From: Leucobacter komagatae
GTDB lineage: Bacteria > Actinomycetota > Actinomycetes > Actinomycetales > Microbacteriaceae
Reading direction: 5' to 3'
DNA length: 64,000 nucleotides
NCBI RefSeq assembly: GCF_000834055.1
Contig: NZ_JXSQ01000001.1
Coordinates: 186,001 to 250,000, forward strand
How positions within the stretch are numbered: the first letter of the stretch is position 1; each line of letters starts with the position of its first letter. Below the pieces are notes generated by a model. The model saw only the letters and a list, made by a program, of their open reading frames with translations, made no database searches and was not told where the DNA came from. Shown here in pieces: positions 9,202 through 18,611 of the stretch. Made by a program: the position numbers and the translations under genes.

Positions 9202-9993
9202 ATGAATACCACCGACTTTGCACTCCCACGCCCCTCTATCCTGGTGCTCGCGCTACTCGGCGCGCTCACTGGCCTCCTCTCCGGACTCTTCGGTATCGGC
9301 GGCGGCGTCGTGCTCGTTCCGCTGCTCACCATCTTCCTCGGATACCAGCAGCGGCTCGCTGCCGGCACCTCGGTCGCCGCGATCCTCCCAGCTGCGATCG
9401 TCGGCGGCATTGGGTACGGCGTGCAGGGCAACGTCGACTGGATGGCAGCGCTGCTGCTCGCCATCGGCATCATCGTCGGCGCTCAGATCGGCAGCTACCT
9501 CCTCGCGAAGGTTCCGACCGGCTTCCTGCGCTGGCTGTTCATGGTGTTCTTGCTCGGCGTTGTCGTGAGCCTCTGGTTCGTTGTTCCGCAGCGCGAGGCG
9601 GAGATTGAGATGACGCTGCTGCTCGGCGGCGGGCTCGTCTTGCTCGGCCTGATCACGGGTGTGCTCTCCGGCCTGCTCGGTGTTGGCGGTGGCGTCATCG
9701 TGGTGCCTGCGCTCATGTTCTTCTTCGGGTCGAACGACCTCGTGGCAAAGGGCACCTCGCTCATCATGCTCATCCCCGGATCGATCTCGGGCACCCTCGG
9801 CAACTTCAGGCGCCGCAACGTCGACATGCGGGCAGCCCTCGGCCTCGGCATCGCGGCGAGCATTGTCTCGCCCCTCGGCTCCGTGCTCGCCACGAAGATC
9901 ACGCCGTTCGCCTCCAACGCGGCGTTCTCGCTGCTGCTCGCATTCGTGCTCGGCCAGATGCTGTACAAGACAATCCGCGCAAAGAAGAAGTAG
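9202..9993 (+). CDS. TauE/SafE family sulfite/organosulfonate exporter
   Basis: A 263-residue membrane protein of eight or so helices. The ATG at 9202 is chosen because it starts immediately before the first helix; an open frame upstream lies inside the gamma-glutamyltransferase gene. The two TauE/SafE half-repeats are both visible, each with a glycine-rich turn: GLLSGLFGIGGGVVLVPLL near residue 22 and GVLSGLLGVGGGVIVVPAL near residue 155. Such proteins export sulfite, sulfoacetate or similar anions. Placed after a gamma-glutamyltransferase, it could handle sulfur released from glutathione-type peptides; this is inference. Confidence 0.85.
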   Translation: MNTTDFALPRPSILVLALLGALTGLLSGLFGIGGGVVLVPLLTIFLGYQQRLAAGTSVAAILPAAIVGGIGYGVQGNVDWMAALLLAIGIIVGAQIGSYLLAKVPTGFLRWLFMVFLLGVVVSLWFVVPQREAEIEMTLLLGGGLVLLGLITGVLSGLLGVGGGVIVVPALMFFFGSNDLVAKGTSLIMLIPGSISGTLGNFRRRNVDMRAALGLGIAASIVSPLGSVLATKITPFASNAAFSLLLAFVLGQMLYKTIRAKKK

Positions 9994-10079
9994 CGGCGTA
10001 GGCGGGCGGAGGTCGGGCCTTCGCTCGCGCTCGCAGACTCCTGTCTTGGGGCCCCGGTCGTTGACTCTCGAGCGCCCGC

Positions 10080-11207
10080 TCAGCCCCCGCCGAGCCTGAC
10101 AGGGATGCGCGCAGACAGCGCGTTCCCGAGGGCAATTGCGCGCCTCTCAACGAAGTGCCAGGAGACGTACCCGAGCAGGACCGCCGCGGGGAGCACGATT
10201 GCGATGCTCGCCCACACGGGCAACGGACCGGCGAGGGCGATGACAATCTGCTGCAGCGGGAACGCCCAGAGATACATGCCGTACGAGGGATCGCCGAGAC
10301 GGGAAAGCGGTGCCGCGATCCTGCTTGACCGGCTCCCAGCGGCGATGACCGCGTAGGGCACGAATCCCCAGGCTGCCACGAGGCCTACTTCGCCGCCGAG
10401 GAACGGCAGGATCACGGCACCGAGCGCCGCCGGCCAAAGCGGCAAGCGCACCGAACGCGGGATCTCCGCGAGCAGCGAGCCGATAATGAAGAAGACGACC
10501 GCGATCATGGTTATGCGGAGCGGGCCAGCGAGCGGAATCGCGATGATGGCGGTTGCGGTAGCGAGCGCGAGCACGCCCCGGAGCACTCGGTTAGCCCAGA
10601 CACCGAGGATGCCAAGGGCTACGAGCGCGAGATAGCACCCGAACTCGGGGCCAAGGCTCCACAGCGAGCCATTGACTGCCGTCGTCGGGTTGTCGGTGAA
10701 CACGCCGGGCAGGTCGTACTCGGCAAGCAGCGTGAGGTTGAGCAAATAGCTCCATGTCTGCCCGCTGCCCCAGTAGGCGGCAGGCCGCTCAGCTGTCATG
10801 AGCGGGCCGATCAGGCCGAGTGTCACGACGACGACAAGGGCGAGCGCTGGAAAGATGCGCAGCGCGCGGCGAATGAGGAACGGGGCGGGCCGCGGCTCCC
10901 GAGCCCAGCTCCGCGCAAGCAGGTAGCCACTCATCGCGAAGAAGATGTACACCCCCAGGTGGTGCGCTGTGATGCCAGCGAGCGTCGGAGGGCCCTTGAT
11001 GCCCGACAGCGGCCATGCGTGTCCGACGATCACCATGCCCGCCGCGGCAATGCGGATGAGGTCGAAGAGGTTGCTGCCGCGCCCCGTCGTGTGTGGGCGC
11101 GGATGCGCGGGCTGATTGGAGGGGCCTGGCTCATGGGCCGGTGCTGGCTGTTGCCCGGAGGTTGCGCGCGCGGGGCCGGGGCGTGAGTGTCCGCCCGCAG
11201 CAGCCAT
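10080..11207 (-). CDS. Acyltransferase family membrane protein (OafA/YrhL-like)
   Basis: A 375-residue protein. The first 45 residues are Pro/Gly/Ser-rich and cytoplasmic; the Acyltransferase_3 domain begins with NLFDLIRIAAAGMVIVGHAWP, whose His is the family's conserved catalytic position, and continues with about ten hydrophobic helices. Such enzymes O-acylate cell-surface sugars or lipids. The gene is convergent with the TauE gene, with 86 bases between them. No partner genes identify the acceptor. Confidence 0.85.
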   Translation of the reverse strand: MAAAGGHSRPGPARATSGQQPAPAHEPGPSNQPAHPRPHTTGRGSNLFDLIRIAAAGMVIVGHAWPLSGIKGPPTLAGITAHHLGVYIFFAMSGYLLARSWAREPRPAPFLIRRALRIFPALALVVVVTLGLIGPLMTAERPAAYWGSGQTWSYLLNLTLLAEYDLPGVFTDNPTTAVNGSLWSLGPEFGCYLALVALGILGVWANRVLRGVLALATATAIIAIPLAGPLRITMIAVVFFIIGSLLAEIPRSVRLPLWPAALGAVILPFLGGEVGLVAAWGFVPYAVIAAGSRSSRIAAPLSRLGDPSYGMYLWAFPLQQIVIALAGPLPVWASIAIVLPAAVLLGYVSWHFVERRAIALGNALSARIPVRLGGG

Positions 11208-11560
11208 TCTCGCCTCCCCTCCCGGAACGCGCAGGGTCGCCGCCTCCGTAGCACGAGGCTACTCTGCGCTGCCCCTGGGGCGGAAGCCCCCCCGGTGCGC
11301 GGAGGTCTCCGGTGCGCTATGCGTTACAACTTGCGCCATCGTCTACGTTGGTGTTGCGTTCGGGGCCAGTGCACTTGTCGCTCGAAGGCCGAGCGCGGCG
11401 CGGGGCGCGCTATCGTCTCTGGTGTCGTCGTGATCGGGCTGGGTCGTCGCTTATCAGGGGAGGCCTGCGAGCGGCACGGCCCTGCATCGGTCCCTGGGAG
11501 GAGGAGACTGAGTCTGCCTGAGAATGTCTGCGCGTGGTAGGTGGCCTATCCGAACAAAGC
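11208..11560. other. Intergenic stretch without a convincing gene
   Basis: This holds the upstream region of the acyltransferase gene and then GC-rich sequence leading to the tRNA terminator. Open frames here have no start context and no recognisable protein. I see no structured element. Confidence 0.6.
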
Positions 11561-11601
11561 AGAAGGCCCCTGATCAGTGAATCCCTGATCAGGGGCCTTC
11601 T
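11561..11601 (-). terminator. Terminator of the first initiator tRNA gene
   Basis: A perfect 16-bp inverted repeat (AGAAGGCCCCTGATCA at 11561-11576, complement at 11586-11601, nine-base loop) lies just 3' of the tRNA. A similar GGCCCCTGATC hairpin follows the second copy. Confidence 0.8.
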
Positions 11602-11606
11602 TCAAG

Positions 11607-11680
11607 TTGCGGGGGCAGGATTTGAACCTACGACCTCCGGGTTATGAGCCCGGCGAGCTACCGAACTGCTCCACCCCGCG
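11607..11680 (-). tRNA. Initiator tRNA-fMet (CAT), copy 1
   Basis: The 74-nt gene reads CGCGGGGTGGAGCAGTTCGG... from 11680 downward, with anticodon loop CTCATAA. It is an initiator rather than an elongator: position 1 is C opposite an A (the C1-A72 mismatch needed for formylation), and the anticodon stem has three consecutive G-C pairs (CCGGG/CCCGG). The T arm GTAGGTTCAAATCCTGC is standard. The 3' CCA is not encoded. Confidence 0.95.
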
Positions 11681-12102
11681 TCACGATTACTAGCCTAACG
11701 GGGCAACGGGAGAAGTGACTAACCGGGGCGGATACTGGGCGTGTTGCGCTCCGAAAATGAGGGCCTGCTCGCAGTGAAATGGGCTTGTTTGCCTGCTGGG
11801 TGAGGGTTCCAGCGAAGGGGAGCGTGCCTGAATGAGTGCAGCGGGGTCGGCCGCGGTGCTGTGTGCAGAGGCGAAGAAGCTGATCGGGGAGCGGTGCCTA
11901 TAGCGTTCTCCACAACGTGCTCCTCGCGTATGCGATCCGCGTGTTTTCTGCGCGCTCCACGGTGTGGTGGGCTCACGGGGTTTGTCGTTGGCCGAGCCGG
12001 GGGTTCGGGGGAGAGGGGTCTGTCTCGCCAGTCCCGTGCCCGCGCGTGCGCGGTGCGGAGGGTGATTGCTGCGTCCCTGGGCGAGCGCGAAGGCAAAACG
12101 AA
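11681..12102. other. Spacer between the two initiator tRNA genes
   Basis: About 420 bases separate the tRNA copies. Short open frames run on both strands, but none has a ribosome binding site with a family-like product. The segment just right of the first tRNA holds its promoter (a TAGTAAT -10-like sequence on the minus strand). Confidence 0.55.
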
Positions 12103-12138
12103 AGGCCCCTGATCTGGATTTCTCCAGTTCAGGGGCCT
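12103..12138 (-). terminator. Terminator of the second initiator tRNA gene
   Basis: A 16-bp inverted repeat with one mismatch (AGGCCCCTGATCTGGA and its complement, loop TTTC) follows the second tRNA. It shares the AGGCCCCTGATC core with the terminator of copy 1, consistent with an old tandem duplication. Confidence 0.75.
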
Positions 12139-12148
12139 TCCTCAATGG

Positions 12149-12222
12149 TTGCGGGGGCAGGATTTGAACCTACGACCTCCGGGTTATGAGCCCGGCGAGC
12201 TACCGAACTGCTCCACCCCGCG
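12149..12222 (-). tRNA. Initiator tRNA-fMet (CAT), copy 2
   Basis: Identical over all 74 nt to the copy at 11607-11680, including the C1-A72 mismatch, the three G-C pairs of the anticodon stem and the lack of an encoded CCA. The 5' flanks differ, so each copy has its own promoter. Confidence 0.95.
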
Positions 12223-12362
12223 GCACAAGAATTAACTCTATCAGCTATTCCTCCCTGACGCCAATCGGGCTGCGTACTTGGCCTGTGGAAGGTTTTTCGC
12301 GCTCGCAAGAAGACCGGGCGAGCATGGCCGCTCAGTAGTTTTCGTACCGAGAGGTTGACCAC

Positions 12363-14291
12363 ATGAATGACCACGTACGCGTGCGCCGCAATCGCACGCG
12401 AAAGCCCCTGCTCGCTGCTCTACTCGCCGTGCCGTTGTTACTCCCTGGGGCAGTTCCCGCGGCTCAGGCCGCCTCGCTTGACGGAATGATTGCGATTGGT
12501 GGGTACGAGATGGGGGCGTTTATTCTTGCCGACGGTTCCCTCGCCTATTGCTTGGAGCCAGGGGCGCAGGCGCCACTGAGCGCACAGCTCCCGCCTGGCA
12601 GGGTGTCCGAACTCCCCGGCTACTCCGTCTACGTAGATGACGCGTGGGGGTGGAGCGGCCAAGTTCGCACGTCTCCCGCAACCGGTGAAGTGATGCGACA
12701 GCTCAACTGGGTGCTCGCAGAACACGGAAACACCACGGATAGCGAGAAGGCAGTTGCGGTGCAGATCGCGCTGTGGGAGCTCCGCCGTGAGCCTGGGAAC
12801 GCGGCATGGATTGACGGCAAATACGCGCATTTCAACCGCAACGGTGGGGCAGCCTTCGTGACGGCAGGCAAGCGGCTCGCAGCGGAGGCGAAAACCGCGG
12901 CGGTCGGGCCGGGTAATGTGCGCCCTGACGCACCGCTTGAGTTGACTCAAGACACTGAGGATGGCGCTGAGAGCGGAGCGGTGAGCTATCCGCGAGGCAC
13001 GACCGAGCTCAAGATTGCCGGGGGTCGTTTTGCTGACGGCTCAACACAGCTCAAGCTCGACGGCAGCACTGCAGGCAGCGTCCGGTGGTCAGCCACACCC
13101 CACGAACCAGCCTGGGCGCGCTTCAACGACGTCACGATCTCAGGGACGTGGGCTCTCGCTGAGCGCTATTGGCCGGCCGAGCTCATCGTGCACCCCTCAT
13201 CAAGGGCGGTCGAGCAGCGACTGGGGTCTGGCGTGAAACCTGTGGTCGGCCAAAATACGGGAGCGCTAGGGCCGGTCTCCGCAACATTCGACAGCAGATT
13301 CGCGCCGGCAGTCACGACACAGGTGCCCGAAGAACTAGTGCCGCGAACGACCGGCTTGTTCCGGGACCGTGTGACCGTGTCCGAAGCCGATGGGCGCTGG
13401 CCCGAAAGATTAGATGGCGGCGAAATGCTCCCGTTGCTTGCAGAGGGCACGCTCTACGGCCCCTTCGTTTCTCCGCAGCAGGAGGCTCCCGATCCGCCGG
13501 TCGACGCGCCGGTAGCTGCCCGCGCCTCGGTGGAGATCACAGAAGGGCCGGGCACATATGACGTAGAGACGTCCCTCGCGGGAGCCTCCTCCGGATATTA
13601 CTACTGGCTCTGGATGATTCGCGAGGAGGGCCAGTCTGAAGAGATCAGAGCCGCCGAGATTCTGCAGCCGGGAGCCGTCCACGCTGACCGATTCGGTGTG
13701 CTCGCTGAACGGCAAATCGTTCCGACGGAGTTGCGTTGGCAGACCAGGCTCGCGGAGCACACAATCACACCGAGCGCTCGCACGCTGCAGGACAGCGTAA
13801 GAGCGACGCTCGTTGGCGGCGAGTGGCTGCAAGACGAGTCCGGCGCGCGTCTGCAGGCGAACGTCCGGCTGACGTTTTACCAGCTCAACGAGCGTCCTGA
13901 GCGGCAGGCGCTGCCCTCACCGGCAGCACGTGAGCTCGGCCATGTGCTCGTGCCGATGACAGAGGTGGATCGCTGGACCGAGGCCCCACCGTTCACGATT
14001 CCTGCGGACGAGCGCGGTTGGGTGACGGTGCAGGCGTGCCTCATCGCGGCGGATCAAACAGCAGAGATCGTGGGCAAGATTACGGAGTGGTGTGACGACT
14101 TCGGGGTGCCAGATGAGACGGCGCAGATAGTTGAGCCGCTTGCCGAAACCGGGGGCCCAGCGCCAAGGCCGGAAGCGCTCGGCACCCTGTTCCCAATATC
14201 TCCGGAGGTGGCGCTCGGGGCCGCTCTGCTCGGAATGGGCGGGTTGAGTCTCGGCATTGCATTGCTGCGGAGGCGGGCGAGGCTCATGTGA
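12363..14291 (+). CDS. Sortase-anchored surface protein with thioester (TQXA) domain
   Basis: A 642-residue secreted protein. Residues 1-37 form a signal peptide with an Arg-rich start and ending near AAQAA. A thioester domain follows: the candidate Cys is C63 in AYCLEPG and the candidate Gln is Q134 in AVAVQIALWEL, the usual spacing and sequence for the internal Cys-Gln bond that lets such proteins attach covalently to host or substrate amines. The middle is beta-rich repeats. LAETG at 593-597, a hydrophobic helix and RRRARLM form a cell-wall sorting signal. GAGAGG precedes the start. It is monocistronic and followed by a hairpin. Adhesin or pilus-tip function is inferred. Confidence 0.8.
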   Translation: MNDHVRVRRNRTRKPLLAALLAVPLLLPGAVPAAQAASLDGMIAIGGYEMGAFILADGSLAYCLEPGAQAPLSAQLPPGRVSELPGYSVYVDDAWGWSGQVRTSPATGEVMRQLNWVLAEHGNTTDSEKAVAVQIALWELRREPGNAAWIDGKYAHFNRNGGAAFVTAGKRLAAEAKTAAVGPGNVRPDAPLELTQDTEDGAESGAVSYPRGTTELKIAGGRFADGSTQLKLDGSTAGSVRWSATPHEPAWARFNDVTISGTWALAERYWPAELIVHPSSRAVEQRLGSGVKPVVGQNTGALGPVSATFDSRFAPAVTTQVPEELVPRTTGLFRDRVTVSEADGRWPERLDGGEMLPLLAEGTLYGPFVSPQQEAPDPPVDAPVAARASVEITEGPGTYDVETSLAGASSGYYYWLWMIREEGQSEEIRAAEILQPGAVHADRFGVLAERQIVPTELRWQTRLAEHTITPSARTLQDSVRATLVGGEWLQDESGARLQANVRLTFYQLNERPERQALPSPAARELGHVLVPMTEVDRWTEAPPFTIPADERGWVTVQACLIAADQTAEIVGKITEWCDDFGVPDETAQIVEPLAETGGPAPRPEALGTLFPISPEVALGAALLGMGGLSLGIALLRRRARLM

Positions 14292-14309
14292 GGCCTGTTC
14301 GCGGCCTGG

Positions 14310-14335
14310 GGTCCCTCACCGGATTTTGAGGGACC
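14310..14335 (+). terminator. Terminator after the surface protein
   Basis: A 9-bp perfect stem (GGTCCCTCA / TGAGGGACC) with an eight-base loop containing TTTT starts 18 bases after the stop codon. Confidence 0.65.
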
Positions 14336-14447
14336 GGGCTCGCCTCACTCGCTCGCTCGCGACAGCATCTGCAGGCACTATGCAGCGTTCCCAAATCAAA
14401 TTCATAGGTTAAGGGGGAATGCTTAAGTCATCGAGAGAGGAGCCACG

Positions 14448-16109
14448 ATGGCTGACAACAATCTTCCCGCTGGACAGGATGCTTCGGCGAGCGAGCCAGA
14501 GGAATCCGGCCAGCAGGTGCCGGCTGAGCAGTCGCAGGCGCAGCCAGCAGCTGAGCAGCCAACGCCGGCCCAACCGGAGCAGGGTTTGCCTGGCCAGGGC
14601 GTCGCACCAGTGGGGAAGCCAGGAGGGTACCCGACGGCGGATATCGCTTCGCCAGTTGCCCAGGGGCAGGCCGCGTCAACTGCACCGCAGGCGGGACCCC
14701 CGGCAGGCGTGCCGCTCGGAGGCGTGCAGGGACAGCACCCCACTCCGTTCCAGGGCGCGCACACCGCGCAGACGCAGGGACAGCCGCAGCTCACCCACGA
14801 ACACCCAACGCAGCCGTTCCCCGATGCATTCGGTCAGCCGGCCGCGGGAGCACCGCCCGTTAAGCAGAAGAACGGGGGAGGAAAGCGCACCCACTCGACC
14901 GGGACGTTCCTCGCTGGTCTCGCCGCTGCGGCGCTCATCGGCGGCATCGTTGGCGGCGGCGTGTCATCGCTCGTTGTCGCAAACTCGCTGCCGAAGAACG
15001 GCTCCGTCTCACAGCAGAGCGGCGCGGTCACCCTGAATAACCCGGAAACCGCCACCGAGATCTCAGGTGTCGCGGCAGTCGGGACACCGAGCGTTGTGAC
15101 GCTTTCGGTCGAATCCCAGACCGAGGGTGGCTCAGGCTCTGGCGTGATCTACAGTGAAGACGGCTACATCATCACCAATGCGCACGTCGTCACGCTTGAC
15201 GGGGCGGCTACCGACCCCACGATCCGGGTGAAGCTCAGCGACGGTCGTCTGTTCACCGGAACGCTGGTTGGCGTTGCGCCTTACTCCGACATCGCCGTGG
15301 TGAAGATCGACGCCGAGGGCCTCACGCCGATCGAAATCGCCGATTCAAGCAAGGTGAACGTTGGCGACCTCGCCGTCGCGATCGGGGCGCCCATGAGTCT
15401 CTCCAATACGGTGACGAGTGGCGTGGTGAGTGCGCTCAACCGCGGCATCTCCGTCGGAAGCGCGCTCATCCCGCAGGACCCGAGCCAGGAAGGGCAGGAA
15501 GCGCCAGACGGTGAAGAGTCGCCCGACGGACGCGGATTCCCATGGGACTTCCGCTTCGACAGGCCAGGTGAGGAGCAGAACACCCAACAGGCAGGCGGGC
15601 AGGTGACCCTGCCGGTCGTGCAGACCGACGCGTCAATCAACCCTGGCAACTCGGGTGGAGCGCTCCTGAACGCGCGCGCAGAGCTCATCGGCATTAACGT
15701 GGCGATCGCCTCCCCTGGAGCAACCGAGGGCAAGGCCTCGAGCGCGGGCCTTGGCTTCGCGATCCCGGCCGACCTGGCAACGCGAGTTGCGGACGAGATC
15801 ATCGCAGGCGAGAAGCCAACCCACGGGCTGCTCGGTGCTGGCGTGGTGGACTCGAGCGCCGATACCGACGCAGATGCGAACCACGCTGGCGGCCTGATCA
15901 GGGAGGTTGTGCGCGGCGGCGCAGCAGCGAATGCCGGTCTGAAGGTCGGAGACGTCATCACCGCAGTCGACGGGGTGCCAGCATCGGACGGAACTTCCGT
16001 ATCAGCGCTCATCCGCATGCACGCTGGTGAGAGCGAAGTGAGCATCGACTACACCCGCAACGGCGTCGCGGGCCAGGTCACAGCGACCCTCGGCACCCTC
16101 GAGTGGTAA
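14448..16109 (+). CDS. HtrA/DegP-type membrane serine protease with PDZ domain
   Basis: A 553-residue protein, ATG after GAGAGGAG. The first 150 residues are a Pro/Gln/Ala-rich cytoplasmic tail. One membrane helix spans about 152-178. The trypsin-like domain has the complete triad: H246 (TNAHVV), D281 (SDIAVVKI) and S402 (GNSGGALL). A Glu/Gln-rich loop lies between D281 and S402. One PDZ domain ends the protein (VRGGAAANAGLKVGDVITAV). It is an extracytoplasmic quality-control protease anchored in the membrane. A strong terminator follows. Confidence 0.93.
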   Translation: MADNNLPAGQDASASEPEESGQQVPAEQSQAQPAAEQPTPAQPEQGLPGQGVAPVGKPGGYPTADIASPVAQGQAASTAPQAGPPAGVPLGGVQGQHPTPFQGAHTAQTQGQPQLTHEHPTQPFPDAFGQPAAGAPPVKQKNGGGKRTHSTGTFLAGLAAAALIGGIVGGGVSSLVVANSLPKNGSVSQQSGAVTLNNPETATEISGVAAVGTPSVVTLSVESQTEGGSGSGVIYSEDGYIITNAHVVTLDGAATDPTIRVKLSDGRLFTGTLVGVAPYSDIAVVKIDAEGLTPIEIADSSKVNVGDLAVAIGAPMSLSNTVTSGVVSALNRGISVGSALIPQDPSQEGQEAPDGEESPDGRGFPWDFRFDRPGEEQNTQQAGGQVTLPVVQTDASINPGNSGGALLNARAELIGINVAIASPGATEGKASSAGLGFAIPADLATRVADEIIAGEKPTHGLLGAGVVDSSADTDADANHAGGLIREVVRGGAAANAGLKVGDVITAVDGVPASDGTSVSALIRMHAGESEVSIDYTRNGVAGQVTATLGTLEW

Positions 16110-16126
16110 CGCCGTAGCCTCTCTCG

Positions 16127-16160
16127 CGAAAGCGGGCACCCGAAACGGTGCCCGCTTTCG
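16127..16160 (+). terminator. Terminator after htrA-like gene
   Basis: A perfect 14-bp stem (CGAAAGCGGGCACC and complement) with a six-base loop is followed by TGTTCT. Confidence 0.85.
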
Positions 16161-16179
16161 TGTTCTACAGTTGAGTCAT

Positions 16180-18588
16180 ATGAGCACCAGCCGATTCCAA
16201 TTCGCGAGCAGCAACCTCTCGAAGCTCTTGGCGATCCCAAAATACGTGCTCTCGTGGCTCCTCGCGCTTGTCGTCCCACGCGACAGGGCCAGTTGGGCGG
16301 TCGGCAGCGGTGTTGGCGTTGGCGAGGGAACGCTTGCGCTCGCACGGCACCTCCTCCACGAGCGTCCGGGAACGCAGATCACCTGGCTGGTTGCAGACGA
16401 AGCCGAGAGTGAACTCGCGGCAGCAGAAGGGTTCACTCCAGTGCTCCGCAACGGCTGGCGTGGGTATTGGGCGACGCTGCGTGCGGGCACCCTGGTCGTG
16501 ACGCACGGGCTCGGCGACGTGAACCGCTTCGGGGTGTTCGGCGGGACCACCGTGCAGCTCTGGCACGGTGCCCCCCTCAAACGGATCCACCTTGATTCCC
16601 CTGTGACGACCGCGGTGCGCGGCCCAGCGCTCATCCGCGGACTGCTGCGACGCATGTACGCGCGCGGCACCCAACAGGTGAGCCTCTATGTCGCGGGCTC
16701 TGTGACCGCGGCGGAGCGGCTGCGATCGGCGTTCCGGGTGGCGCCAGGCAAAGTCGCGGTCCTCGGCGACGCGCGCGACGACGCGCTCGCGCAGCAGGCA
16801 CTGCGCCCCGAGCTTGCCCTCGCAGCACGGGATACCGTCGCCCGGATCCTCGCAGAGCGCGGAGCCGCCCCGCTCGCAGACGGCGAACGGCTCGTGCTGT
16901 ACGCGCCGACGTGGCGCGACGGCGATACTGACCCAGCGATCCCGAACCAGCGTGATCTTCGGGCCGTGAGCTCCGCGCTCGCGGCGACTGGTGCGCGGCT
17001 CATCATCCGCTCCCACCCGCTCGGCGAGGGGGAGTACGGCGAAGCAGTTGGTGAGCGTATTCACCTGCTCGGCAGCGACCTCATCCGCGACATCACACCG
17101 GTGCTTGGCGCTTTCGACAGCGTCATCACTGACTTTTCATCGATCGCAATCGACTTCTCGTTGCTCGAGCGCCCCATTGTGTGGTTCGCCCCCGACCTCG
17201 AAGAGTACACGCGAACGCGGGGGCTCTACGAGGCGCTCGCAGTCACTGTGGGAACGCCGATAGCGCGGGACTGGGGCGGTGCGTGCGAGGCACTCACCGG
17301 TGTCCTCACCGAAGGGTCCGCCGCCGAACGAGAATCGGTTCGCGCAGCGCGGGTGCTCGCCAACCGTTTCCACCAGCATCGTGATGGGATGTCCGCAGCA
17401 CGCGTGCTCGCGGCCGTGGAACGCCTTCGCCTTCCATCGCGCGAGCTTGTACGCCAGGGCGGCGTGTTCTTCGAGAGCTTCTACGGCCGCCAGGTGAGCT
17501 GCAACCCGCTCGCGATCGACACCGAGATTGCGGCACGCTACCCGCAGCTCCCACGCTACTGGAGCGTGACAAGTGAGCGGCAGCAGGTGCCTGCAGGGGC
17601 GATTCCCGTGCTCGTTGGTGGCCGGGACTGGTTCGCAGCGCGACAGCATTCTCGCATGCTCGTTGTGAACGACTGGCTGCGCTACGGCTTCAAGCGGGCC
17701 GCAGGGCAGACCGTGCTGCAAACCTGGCACGGCACGATGCTCAAACACCTCGCGCTTGGCCGACCAAACGTCTCCATACGCACGCGGCTAGCGATCCGGC
17801 GTGAGAGCCGTCGCTGGAGCATGCTGCTTTCGCAGAATCCGCACTCAACCGAGCAGTTCAGGCACAGCTACGCTTTCAACGGCGAGATTCTCGAGACCGG
17901 CTACCCGAGAGACGACAGGCTCGCGTTCGCCGACCTTGGCGGCAGCCGCAACCCGATCGCGGTCGCTACTGCCAGGCACGCACTTGGCATCCCTGACGGC
18001 AAGTCAGTCCTCGTCTACGCCCCAACCTGGCGCGACCGCGGCAGCAGCGTTGTCGACGAACTTGACGTGAACGCCCTCGCAACTGAGCTTGGCGACGACT
18101 GGATCGTCGTCGCGCGCGGACACACCCGTACGCACGCCTTCGGGGGATACCTGAGCGTCAATCCAAACGTCATCGATGCCTCAACGCACCCGGACATCAA
18201 CGATGTGATCCTCGCAGCAGACCTGCTCGTGACCGACTACTCATCGCTCATGTTCGACGCTGCGGTAGCCGGCGTTCCGCTCGCCTTCTTCGTGCCAGAC
18301 CTCACGGAGTACCGCGATCGTGAGCGGGGCTTCACCTTCGACTTTGAGCGGGCTGCACCAGGCCCATTGCTTGCCTCACGCGGCGAGGTCGTCACGCACG
18401 CATTGGCGCTCGCTGAGCACGGCGTGGACGCTGGCTGGGTGCGCGCATCGAGCGCAGCATACGCTGAGTGGCGCGCACGCTTCACCCCGCACGATGACGG
18501 GCACGCTACACCGCGGGTCGTCGACCGGCTGACCGAGCTTGGGGCGCTCCCGAGCGTGCACACCGGTCACGACACGTCCCGCGGTTAA
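16180..18588 (+). CDS. CDP-glycerol:glycerophosphate glycerophosphotransferase, two tandem domains
   Basis: An 802-residue protein made of two TagF/TagB-type (PF04464) domains in tandem. Each half repeats the same three landmarks: LWHGAPLKR near 126 and TWHGTMLKH near 514; YAPTWRD near 240 and again near 612; TDFSS near 317 and TDYSS near 684, the nucleotide-binding and phosphate-contact motifs of the family. It should transfer glycerol-phosphate or a similar unit onto a teichoic-acid-like or capsular polymer at the inner membrane face. The ATG at 16180 is used; a TTG three codons earlier is possible, and neither has a good ribosome binding site. The GT2, second TagF-like and TagGH genes follow. 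Confidence 0.85.
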   Translation: MSTSRFQFASSNLSKLLAIPKYVLSWLLALVVPRDRASWAVGSGVGVGEGTLALARHLLHERPGTQITWLVADEAESELAAAEGFTPVLRNGWRGYWATLRAGTLVVTHGLGDVNRFGVFGGTTVQLWHGAPLKRIHLDSPVTTAVRGPALIRGLLRRMYARGTQQVSLYVAGSVTAAERLRSAFRVAPGKVAVLGDARDDALAQQALRPELALAARDTVARILAERGAAPLADGERLVLYAPTWRDGDTDPAIPNQRDLRAVSSALAATGARLIIRSHPLGEGEYGEAVGERIHLLGSDLIRDITPVLGAFDSVITDFSSIAIDFSLLERPIVWFAPDLEEYTRTRGLYEALAVTVGTPIARDWGGACEALTGVLTEGSAAERESVRAARVLANRFHQHRDGMSAARVLAAVERLRLPSRELVRQGGVFFESFYGRQVSCNPLAIDTEIAARYPQLPRYWSVTSERQQVPAGAIPVLVGGRDWFAARQHSRMLVVNDWLRYGFKRAAGQTVLQTWHGTMLKHLALGRPNVSIRTRLAIRRESRRWSMLLSQNPHSTEQFRHSYAFNGEILETGYPRDDRLAFADLGGSRNPIAVATARHALGIPDGKSVLVYAPTWRDRGSSVVDELDVNALATELGDDWIVVARGHTRTHAFGGYLSVNPNVIDASTHPDINDVILAADLLVTDYSSLMFDAAVAGVPLAFFVPDLTEYRDRERGFTFDFERAAPGPLLASRGEVVTHALALAEHGVDAGWVRASSAAYAEWRARFTPHDDGHATPRVVDRLTELGALPSVHTGHDTSRG

Positions 18589-18611
18589 GCGCCCCGCGAA
18601 ACACCCGAGCG

